Shown here: piece by piece, positions 41,866 through 50,343 of the stretch | Layout: the number at the start of each line of letters is the position of its first letter | Numbering within the stretch: the stretch's first letter is position 1 | Source of the DNA: Streptomyces mutabilis | Lineage (GTDB): Bacteria > Actinomycetota > Actinomycetes > Streptomycetales > Streptomycetaceae | NCBI RefSeq assembly: GCF_014649815.1 | Contig: NZ_BMTT01000015.1 | Span: 62,001 to 126,000, forward strand | Reading direction: 5' to 3' | Length of the DNA stretch: 64,000 nt | Position numbers and translations under genes: made by a program | The notes under the pieces: generated by a model | What the model was told of the DNA's origin: nothing | The model's input: the letters and a program-made list of their open reading frames with translations, nothing else | Databases searched by the model: none

Positions 41866-42339
41866 GTGACCAGCGAACAGCACACCGCACCCGGTGCCAC
41901 CCTGCACGTGGGCGGCGCCGACGACGACCTGGAGAAGCGGCTCGACGACGAGCTGACCGCCTTCAACACCGCCGCCGCCCGCGGCGCCCGCACTCGACCC
42001 CTCACCGTGCGCGCCACCGACGCCGAGGGCGCCCTGATCGGCGGACTGACCGGCTGGACCTGGTCTACCCTCGCCTCGGTCGAGATGCTGTGGGTACGGG
42101 AGGACCAGCGGCAGGCCGGCTGGGGGAGCCGGTTCATGCGCGAGGCGGAGGACGAGGCCGCCCGGCGCGGCTGCACCGACATGATCGTGTCCACCTACAC
42201 CTTCCAGGCACCCGGCTTCTACCCGAGGCTCGGCTTCCGGGAGCGGGGCCGCATCCAGGGCGTACCCGGCGGACACGAGGACGTGTACTTCCACAAGCGC
42301 ATCGGGCAGAGCACCACCGGAGAGGTTCTCGGGCCCTGA
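41866..42339 (+). CDS. GNAT-family N-acetyltransferase
   Basis: 157 residues with a typical GNAT core. VEMLWVREDQRQAGWGSRFM near 70-90 (quoted as VEMLWVREDQRQAGWGSRF) contains the acetyl-CoA-binding Q-x-x-G-x-G turn, followed by a helix and the YTFQAPGFYPRLGFRERGR C-terminal motif. Substrate unknown. GTG 41866 is preceded by GAGAAT 7 nt upstream, with no Shine-Dalgarno sequence. Divergent from the HEXXH gene. Confidence 0.85.
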   Translation: MTSEQHTAPGATLHVGGADDDLEKRLDDELTAFNTAAARGARTRPLTVRATDAEGALIGGLTGWTWSTLASVEMLWVREDQRQAGWGSRFMREAEDEAARRGCTDMIVSTYTFQAPGFYPRLGFRERGRIQGVPGGHEDVYFHKRIGQSTTGEVLGP

Positions 42340-42369
42340 GACGGTCTGCGACGCCCCGGCGCCCGCCCG

Positions 42370-42375
42370 TAGGGT
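42370..42375 (+). promoter_or_regulatory. Candidate -10 element of the chorismate mutase gene
   Basis: TAGGGT ends 8 nt before ATG 42384; 30 nt after the stop of the GNAT gene. Confidence 0.4.
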
Positions 42376-42383
42376 GAGCCCTC

Positions 42384-42722
42384 ATGACCACCAGCAACAC
42401 CGGTACCGGTGCCGTCGACCCCGCCGTCCGCGAGGAGCTGGCCCGACTGAGGGACAGCATCGACAACATCGACGCGGCCGTCGTCCACATGCTCGCCGAG
42501 CGCTTCAAATGCACCCAGCAGGTCGGCCACCTCAAGGCCCGGCACCAGCTGCCGCCCGCCGACCCGGCCCGCGAGGCCCAGCAGATCGCCCGCCTGCGCG
42601 CCCTCGCCGAGAGCGCCAAGCTGGACCCGGCGTTCGCCGAGAAGTTCCTGAACTTCATCATCGCCGAGGTGATCCACCACCACGAGCGCATCGCGGAGAA
42701 CAACGGCAGCGGCCCCGCCTGA
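42384..42722 (+). CDS. Chorismate mutase (AroQ class)
   Basis: 112 residues, helical AroQ fold. LARLRDSIDNIDAAVVHMLAER near 20-40 (quoted in part: LRDSIDNIDAAVVHML) with the active-site Arg, and FIIAEVIHHHERI at the end. It rearranges chorismate to prephenate, the branch toward Phe and Tyr, and so draws on the same pool as TrpE. No signal peptide or extra domain, hence a cytoplasmic stand-alone enzyme. The ATG has no Shine-Dalgarno sequence. The pepN-type gene follows 128 nt later. Confidence 0.9.
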   Translation: MTTSNTGTGAVDPAVREELARLRDSIDNIDAAVVHMLAERFKCTQQVGHLKARHQLPPADPAREAQQIARLRALAESAKLDPAFAEKFLNFIIAEVIHHHERIAENNGSGPA

Positions 42723-42850
42723 GACCCGAGCGGCGCCCCCGCCCACGGGGGCGCGCCGGGGAGCACGCCGCCCTCCGAAACGGAGCGGACATACTCCGCG
42801 TACCGATCCGCCTCTGTGCCCTGCCGACGCCATCAGGCAGCATGGCGTCC

Positions 42851-45349
42851 ATGTCCGTACTCACGCGCGACGAAGCGCAGACCCGTGCCAGCCTCCTCGA
42901 CGTCCACCACTACGCGATCGACCTCGATCTCACCCGTGGGGACGACACCTTCGACTCCCGCACCGTCATCCGCTTCACCGTGCGCGACGAGACGGACACC
43001 ACGGACACCTTCGTCGAGGTCAAGCCCGCCGAGCTGCGCACCGTCACCCTGGACGGACATCCCCTCGACCCCGGCACGCTCGACGAGAACCGGCTCGCGC
43101 TGAAGAACCTCACTCCCGGCGAGCACGAACTGCGCGTCGACGCGGCCATGCGCTACTCCCGCACCGGCGAGGGCATGCACCGCTTCACCGACCCCGCCGA
43201 CGGCGAGACCTACGTCTACACCCAGCTCTTCCTCGACGACGTCCAGCGCGTCTACGCCGCCTTCGACCAGCCCGACCTGAAGGCCGTCTTCGACCTCACC
43301 GTCACCGCCCCCGAAGGCTGGACCGTCCTCGCCAACGGCATCACCGAACACACCGGCGACGGCCACTGGAAGGCCGCCACCACCCCTCCCGTCTCCACCT
43401 ACCTCGTCGCCGTCGCCGCCGGACCCTGGCACTCCGTACGCACCGAACACCGCGGTCTGCCCTTCGGCATCCACTGCCGCCGCTCCCTCGCCCGCCACCT
43501 CGACGCCGACGCCGACGAACTGTTCGAGGTCACCCGCGGCTGCTTCGACCGCTACCACGAGAGGTTCACCGAGCCCTACCCCTTCGACTCCTACGACCAG
43601 GCGTTCGTCCCCGAGTTCAACGCCGGCGCCATGGAGAACCCCGGCCTCGTCACCTTCCGCGACGAGTACGTCTTCCGCTCCGCCGTCACCGACACCCAGC
43701 GCCAGACCCGCGCCGTGACCATCGCCCACGAGATGGCCCACATGTGGTTCGGTGACCTCGTCACCCTGAAGTGGTGGGACGACATCTGGCTCAACGAGTC
43801 CTTCGCCGAGTACATGGGTTACCAGACCACCGCCGAAGCCACCCGCTTCACCGGCACCTGGACCGATTTCGGCGTCACCCGCAAACCCTGGGGCTACGAC
43901 GCCGACCAGCGCCCCTCCACCCACCCCGTCGCCCCCGAGAACGTCTCGGACACCGCCTCCGCCCTCCTCAACTTCGACGGCATCTCCTACGCCAAGGGCG
44001 CCTCCGCCCTGCGCCAGCTCGTCACCTGGCTCGGCGAGAAGGACTTCCTCGCCGGCATCAACACCCATTTCGAACGGCACAAGTTCGCCAACGCCACCCT
44101 CGCCGACTTCATTGACTCCCTCGCCGCCGCCACCGACCGCGACGTCCACGCCTGGGCCGACGCCTGGCTGCGCACCACCGGCGTCGACACCATCACCCCC
44201 CGCATCACCGGCGACAACGGCGACCGCGCCCTCACCGTCGACCGCACCGGCAGCCGCCCCCACCGCGTCCGTGTCGGCCTCTACGACCCCGACCTCACCG
44301 ACGAAGGCCGCCTCACCCTGCGCTCACGCCTCGACATCGACGTACCCCAGAGCGAACCGAGGCCCATCGGCAAACGCCCCGCCCTCACCGTCCTGAACGA
44401 CGGTGACCTCACCTACGCCAAGATCCGCTTCGACGCCCACTCCTTCCAGACCCTGCGCACCGGCCTGTCCGGCCTGCCCGACTCCCTCACCCGCGCCGTC
44501 GTCTGGAACGCCCTGCGCGACGCCGTCCGCGACGGCGAACTCGCCCCCACCGCCTACCTCGACATCGCCCGCACCCACCTCCCGCACGAGAGGGACCTCG
44601 CCCTCGTCGACGGCGTCCTCTCCTTCGCCGGCGCCCACGTCACCGACCGCTACCTCACCCCCGAACAGCGGCCCGCCGCCCTCACCACCCTCACCGACCT
44701 GTGCCGCGACCTCATCCGCCGCACCGAGGACGGCGACCACCCCGGACTGCGCCTCATCGCCGTCCGCCACCGCATCGCCACCGCCGCCCACCCCGACACC
44801 ATCGCCGCCTGGCTCGCCGACGGCACCGTCCCCGGCGGCCCCGAACTCGACCCCGAACTGCGCTGGCGCATCCTCACCCGCCTCGCCGTCCTCGGCGCCA
44901 CCGACGAGACCGCCATCGCCGCCGAACTCGCGAACGATCCCAGCGCCACCGGCCGGGAAGGCGCCGCCCGCTGCCGCGCCGCCCTGCCCGACGCCGAGGC
45001 CAAGAGCCGCTCCTGGGAAGCCATGTTCGCCACCGACGACCTCTCCAACTACCTGTTCACCGCCACCGCCCAGGGCTTCTGGCAACCCGAACAGGCCGAC
45101 CTCGTAAGCGACTACGTCTCCCGCTACTACGCCGAAGCCGTCGCCGTCGCCGCCCGCCGCGGCCCCGCCATCGCCGAAGCCGCCGGCCGCTGGGCCTTCC
45201 CCGCCCACGCCGTCGACACCGACACCCTGCGCCTCGGCCGGCAGTGCCTGAGCGATGCCGACCCCATCCCCGCCCTGCGCCGCAAGCTCACCGACCAACT
45301 CGACGACCTGGCCCGCGCCCTGCGCGTACGGGAGGCGGCCACCGGCTGA
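42851..45349 (+). CDS. pepN: Aminopeptidase N (M1 family)
   Basis: 832 residues, the normal size of actinobacterial PepN. The substrate-binding NAGAMENPG lies near residue 258, and the zinc site is HEMAHMWFGD (H293, H297) with the third ligand Glu in NESFAEYMG near 316. The C-terminal ERAP1-like helical domain is complete. It removes neutral or basic N-terminal residues from peptides in the cytoplasm. ATG 42851 is chosen because CAGCAT lies 7 nt before it; ATG 42842 would add three residues. A strong terminator follows. Confidence 0.93.
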   Translation: MSVLTRDEAQTRASLLDVHHYAIDLDLTRGDDTFDSRTVIRFTVRDETDTTDTFVEVKPAELRTVTLDGHPLDPGTLDENRLALKNLTPGEHELRVDAAMRYSRTGEGMHRFTDPADGETYVYTQLFLDDVQRVYAAFDQPDLKAVFDLTVTAPEGWTVLANGITEHTGDGHWKAATTPPVSTYLVAVAAGPWHSVRTEHRGLPFGIHCRRSLARHLDADADELFEVTRGCFDRYHERFTEPYPFDSYDQAFVPEFNAGAMENPGLVTFRDEYVFRSAVTDTQRQTRAVTIAHEMAHMWFGDLVTLKWWDDIWLNESFAEYMGYQTTAEATRFTGTWTDFGVTRKPWGYDADQRPSTHPVAPENVSDTASALLNFDGISYAKGASALRQLVTWLGEKDFLAGINTHFERHKFANATLADFIDSLAAATDRDVHAWADAWLRTTGVDTITPRITGDNGDRALTVDRTGSRPHRVRVGLYDPDLTDEGRLTLRSRLDIDVPQSEPRPIGKRPALTVLNDGDLTYAKIRFDAHSFQTLRTGLSGLPDSLTRAVVWNALRDAVRDGELAPTAYLDIARTHLPHERDLALVDGVLSFAGAHVTDRYLTPEQRPAALTTLTDLCRDLIRRTEDGDHPGLRLIAVRHRIATAAHPDTIAAWLADGTVPGGPELDPELRWRILTRLAVLGATDETAIAAELANDPSATGREGAARCRAALPDAEAKSRSWEAMFATDDLSNYLFTATAQGFWQPEQADLVSDYVSRYYAEAVAVAARRGPAIAEAAGRWAFPAHAVDTDTLRLGRQCLSDADPIPALRRKLTDQLDDLARALRVREAATG

Positions 45350-45356
45350 CCCGATG

Positions 45357-45393
45357 GCGGCCGGTTCCCGCACACCGGGCCGGAACCGGCCGC
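45357..45393 (+). terminator. Hairpin after the pepN gene
   Basis: Perfect 12-bp stem (45357-45368 with 45382-45393) and a 13-nt loop, 7 nt after the stop codon. It separates the aminopeptidase from the decarboxylase pair. Confidence 0.7.
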
Positions 45394-45493
45394 ACGAATA
45401 CCCCTTTCGGGTAGTGATCATTGAGCTGTCCGGGTGTACGGACGCGACCGCGTCCAAGCTGGAACCCCAGTCCCCGCGCCCGGAGGCCAGCCC

Positions 45494-46864
45494 ATGGGCC
45501 TGCCGCCCCTCGCCTCGGGCCCGCACGGCCCCGACACCCTGCGGCCCCTGCTCGACACCGTGCTCGACGCCCTGCGCACCGGCATCGCCGCCCGCGGCGG
45601 CCCCCTGCCCGCCGGCGGCCCCGACGCCGTCACCGCCAAGGTCACGAAGGCGGCCGGTGAACTCCTGCCCGACCACGGCGACCCCGACGCACTGCACACC
45701 CTCGTCACCGCGCTCGCCGAAGGCGCCGCCGACCCCGCCCATCCCCTGTGCGCCGCCCACCTGCACGGCCCACCACTCGCCGTCGCCACCGCCGCCGACC
45801 TCGCCGCCAGCGCCCTCAACCCCTCCCTCGACTCCTGGGACCAGGCCCCCGCCGCCTCCGCCCTCGAAGCCCTCCTCACCCACGCACTCGCCCGGGAGAC
45901 CGGCGCCACCGACGCCGTCGTCACCACCGGCGGCACCGAGTCGAACCACCTCGCCGTCCTGCTCGCCCGCGAGACCCACGGCGCCGGCCTGCGACTCCTC
46001 CACGGCGCCAACGCCCACCACTCCGTACCCCGTGCCGCCTGGCTGACCGGCCTGCCCGAAACCGTCGCCGTCCCCGCCCCCGCCGGCACGCTCGACCCCG
46101 CCGCACTCGACGAAGCCCTCACCAGGATCCCCGGCCCCCACCTCGTCATCGCCACCGCCGGCACCACCGACGCCGGCCTCATCGACCCGCTCCCCGAGAT
46201 CGCCGGCCGCTGCGCCGCCCACGGCGCCCGCCTCCACGTCGACGCCGCCTACGGCGGGGGCCTCCTCTTCAGCGACCGGCACCGCCCCAAACTCACCGGA
46301 CTGGAAGCCGCCGACACCGTCGCCCTCGACCTGCACAAACTCGGCTGGCAACCGATCGCCGCCGGCCTCCTCACCGTCACCGACCCCGACGACCTCGCCG
46401 CCCTCCACCACCACGCCGACTACCTCAACGCCGACGACGACACCGACGCGGGCCTCCCCGACCTCCTCGGCCGCTCACCGCGCACCAGCCGCCGCCCCGA
46501 CATCCTCAAGATCGCCGTCACCCTCAAGACCCTCGGCCGCGGCGGACTCGGCGCGCTCGTCGACGAGGTCTGCGCCAACGCCGAGCGGTTCGCCGCCCTC
46601 ATCGACACCCACCCCGCGTTCGAACTGCACGCCCCGCCCCCCATCAGCACCGTCCTCTTCCGCCCCGCACACGCCACCGACACCACCGTCGCCGCCGTAC
46701 GCCGCACCCTGCTCACCACCGGCACCGCCGTCCTCGGCCGCGCCCGCGCCGACGACCGCCTCTGGCTCAAGGCGACCCTCCTCAACCCCCACACACAGCC
46801 CGGCGACCTCGCCGCCCTCCTGACCCACGTGGAAAGCGCCCTGGAAGGACACACTCCCCGATGA
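45494..46864 (+). CDS. PLP-dependent amino-acid decarboxylase, DesA-like
   Basis: 456 residues, group II decarboxylase fold. TTGGTESNHLAVLLARE near 145, HVDAAYGGGLLFS near 252 and the PLP Lys K282 in LDLHKLGWQP. The order and sequence resemble DesA-type lysine decarboxylase and 2,4-diaminobutyrate or aromatic decarboxylases. Being coupled to an N-monooxygenase, lysine or ornithine to a diamine is the likely reaction. ATG 45494 lies 7 nt after a GGAGG; the open frame from GTG 45434 lacks one. The stop overlaps the next gene by 4 nt (ATGA). Confidence 0.82.
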   Translation: MGLPPLASGPHGPDTLRPLLDTVLDALRTGIAARGGPLPAGGPDAVTAKVTKAAGELLPDHGDPDALHTLVTALAEGAADPAHPLCAAHLHGPPLAVATAADLAASALNPSLDSWDQAPAASALEALLTHALARETGATDAVVTTGGTESNHLAVLLARETHGAGLRLLHGANAHHSVPRAAWLTGLPETVAVPAPAGTLDPAALDEALTRIPGPHLVIATAGTTDAGLIDPLPEIAGRCAAHGARLHVDAAYGGGLLFSDRHRPKLTGLEAADTVALDLHKLGWQPIAAGLLTVTDPDDLAALHHHADYLNADDDTDAGLPDLLGRSPRTSRRPDILKIAVTLKTLGRGGLGALVDEVCANAERFAALIDTHPAFELHAPPPISTVLFRPAHATDTTVAAVRRTLLTTGTAVLGRARADDRLWLKATLLNPHTQPGDLAALLTHVESALEGHTPR

Positions 46865-48273
46865 ACACCCCCGCACGCCCCGCCCACGAGACCCCCCGCG
46901 ACCTCGTCGGCATCGGCATCGGCCCCTTCAACCTCTCCCTCGCCGCCCTCGCCGACCCCCTCACCGACCTCGACACCGTCTTCTACGACCAGCGCCCCGC
47001 CTTCCACTGGCACCCCGGCCTCCTCCTCGACGGCGCCCGCGTCCAAGTGCCCTTCCTCGCCGACCTCGTCACCCTCGTCGCCCCCGCCAGCCACTGGACC
47101 TTCCTCAACCACCTCAGGGCCCGAGAACGCCTCTTCCCCTTCTACTTCGCCGAACGCTTCCACATCCAGCGTGCCGAATACGACGCCTACTGCCGCTGGG
47201 TCGCCGAGAACCTCACCACCCTCCGCTTCCACCACCAGGTCGACGCCGTCCGCTGGAACCCCGGACGAGACCTCTTCGAAGTCGACTACACCCGGCTCGA
47301 CGCCGACGGAGAAGCCGACGCCCTCGGCCGCACCTACACGAAGAACGTCGTCCTCGGCATCGGCACCGAACCGCACGTCCCCGACCCGCTCAAGCCCCTC
47401 GTCGACACCCCCGGCGTCCCCGTCGTCCACGCCGCCGACTACCTCCGGCACCGCGACCCCCTGCTCACCGCCGGACACATCACCGTCATCGGCACCGGCC
47501 AGTCCGGGGCCGAGATCTTCCTCGACCTGCTCCGCCACCGCCCCGCCGGACACGAGAGACTCCACTGGCTCGGCCGCACCGAAGCCTTCGCCCCCATGGA
47601 GTACTCCAAACTCGGCCTGGAGCACTTCACCCCCGACTACACCCGCTACTTCCACGCCCTGAGCGAATCTGTCCGCGACCGCCTCGTCGCCACCCAGTGG
47701 CAACTCCACAAGGGCATCGACGCCGACACCACCGCCGCCATCCACGACGAGCTCTATCGCCGCACCCTCGACGGCGGCTGGCCCGACGCCGTCCTCACCC
47801 CCGGCGTCCACGTCCGCACCGCCGGCCGCATCTCCACCAACAGGATCGAACTCCATCTCGAACACGCCCAGCAGAAGGCCCGCTCCCGCCTCACCACCGA
47901 CGCCGTCGTCCTCGCCACCGGCTACCGCGAACGCCCCCTCGGCCGCGTCCTCGCCGGCCTCGACCCCTACATGCGACGCGACAGCCACGAACGCCCCCGC
48001 GTCGACGAACGCTTCCGCCTCCTCCTCGACCCCTCCGTCACCGGAACCGTCTACGTCCAGAACGCCGAGACCCACACCCACGGCGTCGGCACACCCGACC
48101 TCGGCCTCGCCGCCTGGCGCAGCGCCACCATCCTCAACGACGTCACCGGACGAAACCCCTACCCGCTCCCCAGCCGCACCGCCTTCACCACCTTCGGCCT
48201 GGAACGCGCACAGCCCCAGATCCCCTCCGCACGCGACCACCGGGCACTCACCCCGCTGGTGGAAGGAATCTGA
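46861..48273 (+). CDS. Lysine/ornithine N-monooxygenase family protein
   Basis: 470 residues, IucD/SidA/DesB type. The FAD motif GIGIGPFNLSLAAL lies near 17-30, FHWHPGLLLDGARVQVPFL near 50 is the family signature, the NADPH motif GTGQSGAEIFLDL is near 210 and ATGYRERP near 353. These enzymes hydroxylate the side-chain amino group of lysine, ornithine or cadaverine for hydroxamate siderophores. It is coupled to the decarboxylase, suggesting N-hydroxy-diamine synthesis, but no acyltransferase or NIS synthetase is in the window. Confidence 0.88.
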   Translation: MNTPARPAHETPRDLVGIGIGPFNLSLAALADPLTDLDTVFYDQRPAFHWHPGLLLDGARVQVPFLADLVTLVAPASHWTFLNHLRARERLFPFYFAERFHIQRAEYDAYCRWVAENLTTLRFHHQVDAVRWNPGRDLFEVDYTRLDADGEADALGRTYTKNVVLGIGTEPHVPDPLKPLVDTPGVPVVHAADYLRHRDPLLTAGHITVIGTGQSGAEIFLDLLRHRPAGHERLHWLGRTEAFAPMEYSKLGLEHFTPDYTRYFHALSESVRDRLVATQWQLHKGIDADTTAAIHDELYRRTLDGGWPDAVLTPGVHVRTAGRISTNRIELHLEHAQQKARSRLTTDAVVLATGYRERPLGRVLAGLDPYMRRDSHERPRVDERFRLLLDPSVTGTVYVQNAETHTHGVGTPDLGLAAWRSATILNDVTGRNPYPLPSRTAFTTFGLERAQPQIPSARDHRALTPLVEGI

Positions 48274-48308
48274 GGCCGCTCATCGAAAACGCTGTGAAAA
48301 CGCTGGGC

Positions 48309-50123
48309 TCAGAACACCGGCGCACCGTCCCGCGTCAGCTTCCAGTCCACCGACGCGAAGTCCTTCGGGTCCAGCACACCCTTCGCCGTGACCCACTCGG
48401 CGATCCGCGTACGGATCTCCGTCGACTCCGACCACAACTCCTGGGCCGACGCCACATGTGGGAACGCACCGCCACCGTTGGCCCGGTAGTTGTTCACCGC
48501 CAGCACGAACCGCGCGTCATCAGCCAACGGCGCACCCCCGTGCGCCACGTTCTTGATCCGCGAACCGGGCGCCTGCGCGATGTCGACCTCGTACGACAGC
48601 CCCGACACGTAGTCGTAGTTGTAGTCCGGGCGGCCGTTCGCGTTGGTCAGCTTCGCCACGTCCACCGGCGCACCGGCCGCCGTCTGCACGTAGTACTCCG
48701 CCGAGTACTCCAGGTACGCCCGCAGCTGGGCGCCCGTCATCAGCTTCGCCACCAGCGTGTTGTCGTACACGTACAGACTCGACAGATCCCGGATCGTCAC
48801 GTCACCGGCCGGGATCTCGGACGTCCGCGAGAACGGCGAAGCCTGCGCCAGAACCGGCAGCGAAGCGTACTCCGTTCCCGCCAGCGCCTCCTTGACCACG
48901 TCCTCCTGCACCTTCGTGATCAGGTCGATGATCGGCGCGTCCGTGTAACGCGCCTCCACCGTCGTCAACGTCTCGGTCGCCGTACCGACCACCTGATTGA
49001 CGTACGCCACGACCTTCGCGTGCTCGTCCGAGAGCAGCTCGGTGATCTCCGGGTCGTCCTCGACCGTGCTGGAATCCCGAAGCGACGCCTTCACCGACTC
49101 CACGTGCCAACGGCCCCGCTCGAAGACCAGCTCGAAATCAAACAGGGTCAGCCGCTCCGCGTAACACAGCGGCTCCGACAGCACGACCGCCTTGCCGGTC
49201 TCCTCGTTCACGACCTTCAGCTCCGCGATCTCCCGATGCGCGTGCCCCACCAGGATCGCGTCGATACCCGGCACCAGCCTCGCCACATTCGCCGCCGCGT
49301 TCTCCACGTACGGAAGCTGGTCACCGTACGACGACGTGCCCGACGACCCCGAGTGCGCCGACACCACCACCACGTCCGCGCCCATCGAACGCAGCTTCGG
49401 CACCCACTTGGCCGCCTGCTCCTCAAGACCCGGGAACGCCAGCTTCCCCTGCACGTACGCCTTGTCCCAGATCGCGATGCCCGGATTCGTCAGTCCCAGC
49501 ACCGCCACCTTCACCGGCGGCGCGCCCTTCACCCGGAACGTCTTCATGAAGTACGGCGGGAAGGCGGGCCTCAGCGTCTTCGCGTCCACCGCGTTCGCAC
49601 CCAGCAGCGGAAAATCGCACTGCTCCTCGAACCTGCGCAGCGTCTCGATGCCGTAATTGAACTCGTGATTTCCGAGCGCCACCGCGTCGTACCCGATCGC
49701 GTTCATCGCCTGCGCCATCGGGTGCACCGGGCCACCCTCGGCGGTGATCGGGTCGACCTTGGCGTAGTAGTACGTCAGCGGGGTGCCCTGGATCGTGTCA
49801 CCCGCGTCCAACAGCAGCGTGTTGCCGCGGCCCTTCTCCTCCCGGACCTGGTTCACCAGCGTGGAGACCCGGGCCAGGCCCTGGGCGTTGCCCGCCGCGT
49901 CGGAGTACTCGGCGTCCTTGAAGTAGTCCCAGTTGAAGACGTGCCCGTGCAGATCGGTGGTGCCGAGCACGGTCAGGGCGTACCGCTTGGGCTTCCGGCG
50001 ACCCCGGTATCCCTTGTGGGCCGGGGCCGCCTCGGCCGCCGGAGCCGCCACCGCGCCGGCCAGCGCGACACCCGCCCCCGTCACTGCGGACCTGCTCAGG
50101 AACTTCCGGCGGTTCAACGGCAT
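48309..50123 (-). CDS. Tat-exported metallophosphatase / 5'-nucleotidase
   Basis: 604 residues. The N-terminal NRRKFLSRSAVTGAGVALAG is a twin-arginine signal, with cleavage near AEAAP (about residue 33). The metallophosphatase domain has TTDLHGHVFN, DAGDTIQG, GNHEFNYG and GHAHREI metal motifs; the C-terminal 5'-nucleotidase domain covers about 340-560. This is the UshA/CpdB family, releasing phosphate from extracellular nucleotides or cyclic nucleotides. ATG 50123 is preceded by GAGGAG. It is convergent with the N-monooxygenase gene. Confidence 0.9.
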   Translation of the reverse strand: MPLNRRKFLSRSAVTGAGVALAGAVAAPAAEAAPAHKGYRGRRKPKRYALTVLGTTDLHGHVFNWDYFKDAEYSDAAGNAQGLARVSTLVNQVREEKGRGNTLLLDAGDTIQGTPLTYYYAKVDPITAEGGPVHPMAQAMNAIGYDAVALGNHEFNYGIETLRRFEEQCDFPLLGANAVDAKTLRPAFPPYFMKTFRVKGAPPVKVAVLGLTNPGIAIWDKAYVQGKLAFPGLEEQAAKWVPKLRSMGADVVVVSAHSGSSGTSSYGDQLPYVENAAANVARLVPGIDAILVGHAHREIAELKVVNEETGKAVVLSEPLCYAERLTLFDFELVFERGRWHVESVKASLRDSSTVEDDPEITELLSDEHAKVVAYVNQVVGTATETLTTVEARYTDAPIIDLITKVQEDVVKEALAGTEYASLPVLAQASPFSRTSEIPAGDVTIRDLSSLYVYDNTLVAKLMTGAQLRAYLEYSAEYYVQTAAGAPVDVAKLTNANGRPDYNYDYVSGLSYEVDIAQAPGSRIKNVAHGGAPLADDARFVLAVNNYRANGGGAFPHVASAQELWSESTEIRTRIAEWVTAKGVLDPKDFASVDWKLTRDGAPVF

Positions 50124-50331
50124 GGCTGGCTCTCCTCGGTTCAGTGACCCGTGCACGACATCGGCAACGCGCGTAGATTCTGTCCTGGACATGCCCTCTG
50201 TCAAGGGGTGACGGCCGAGGTGAATGCTCATCGGAGCAGACGGTCGCACAATTCAACACTTGTCAATATCCCTTTACTCAAAGGTTGTTGAGTGGACATG
50301 CGCGCCCAATTCGCTACCCGGCAGTAAGTCA

Positions 50332-50337
50332 TAGGCT
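50332..50337 (+). promoter_or_regulatory. Candidate -10 element of pyk
   Basis: TAGGCT ends 6 nt before the pyk ATG. An AT-rich stretch (about 50250-50310) lies upstream, and the same region serves the divergent nucleotidase gene. Confidence 0.45.
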
Positions 50338-50343
50338 CGACCC

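Noticed and set aside
45350-45493. Possible iron box (DmdR1-type) upstream of the decarboxylase/N-hydroxylase pair
   Set aside because: No TTAGGTTAGGCTAACC-like 19-bp palindrome is present; the only structures are the pepN terminator and a 6-bp hairpin near 45440-45455.
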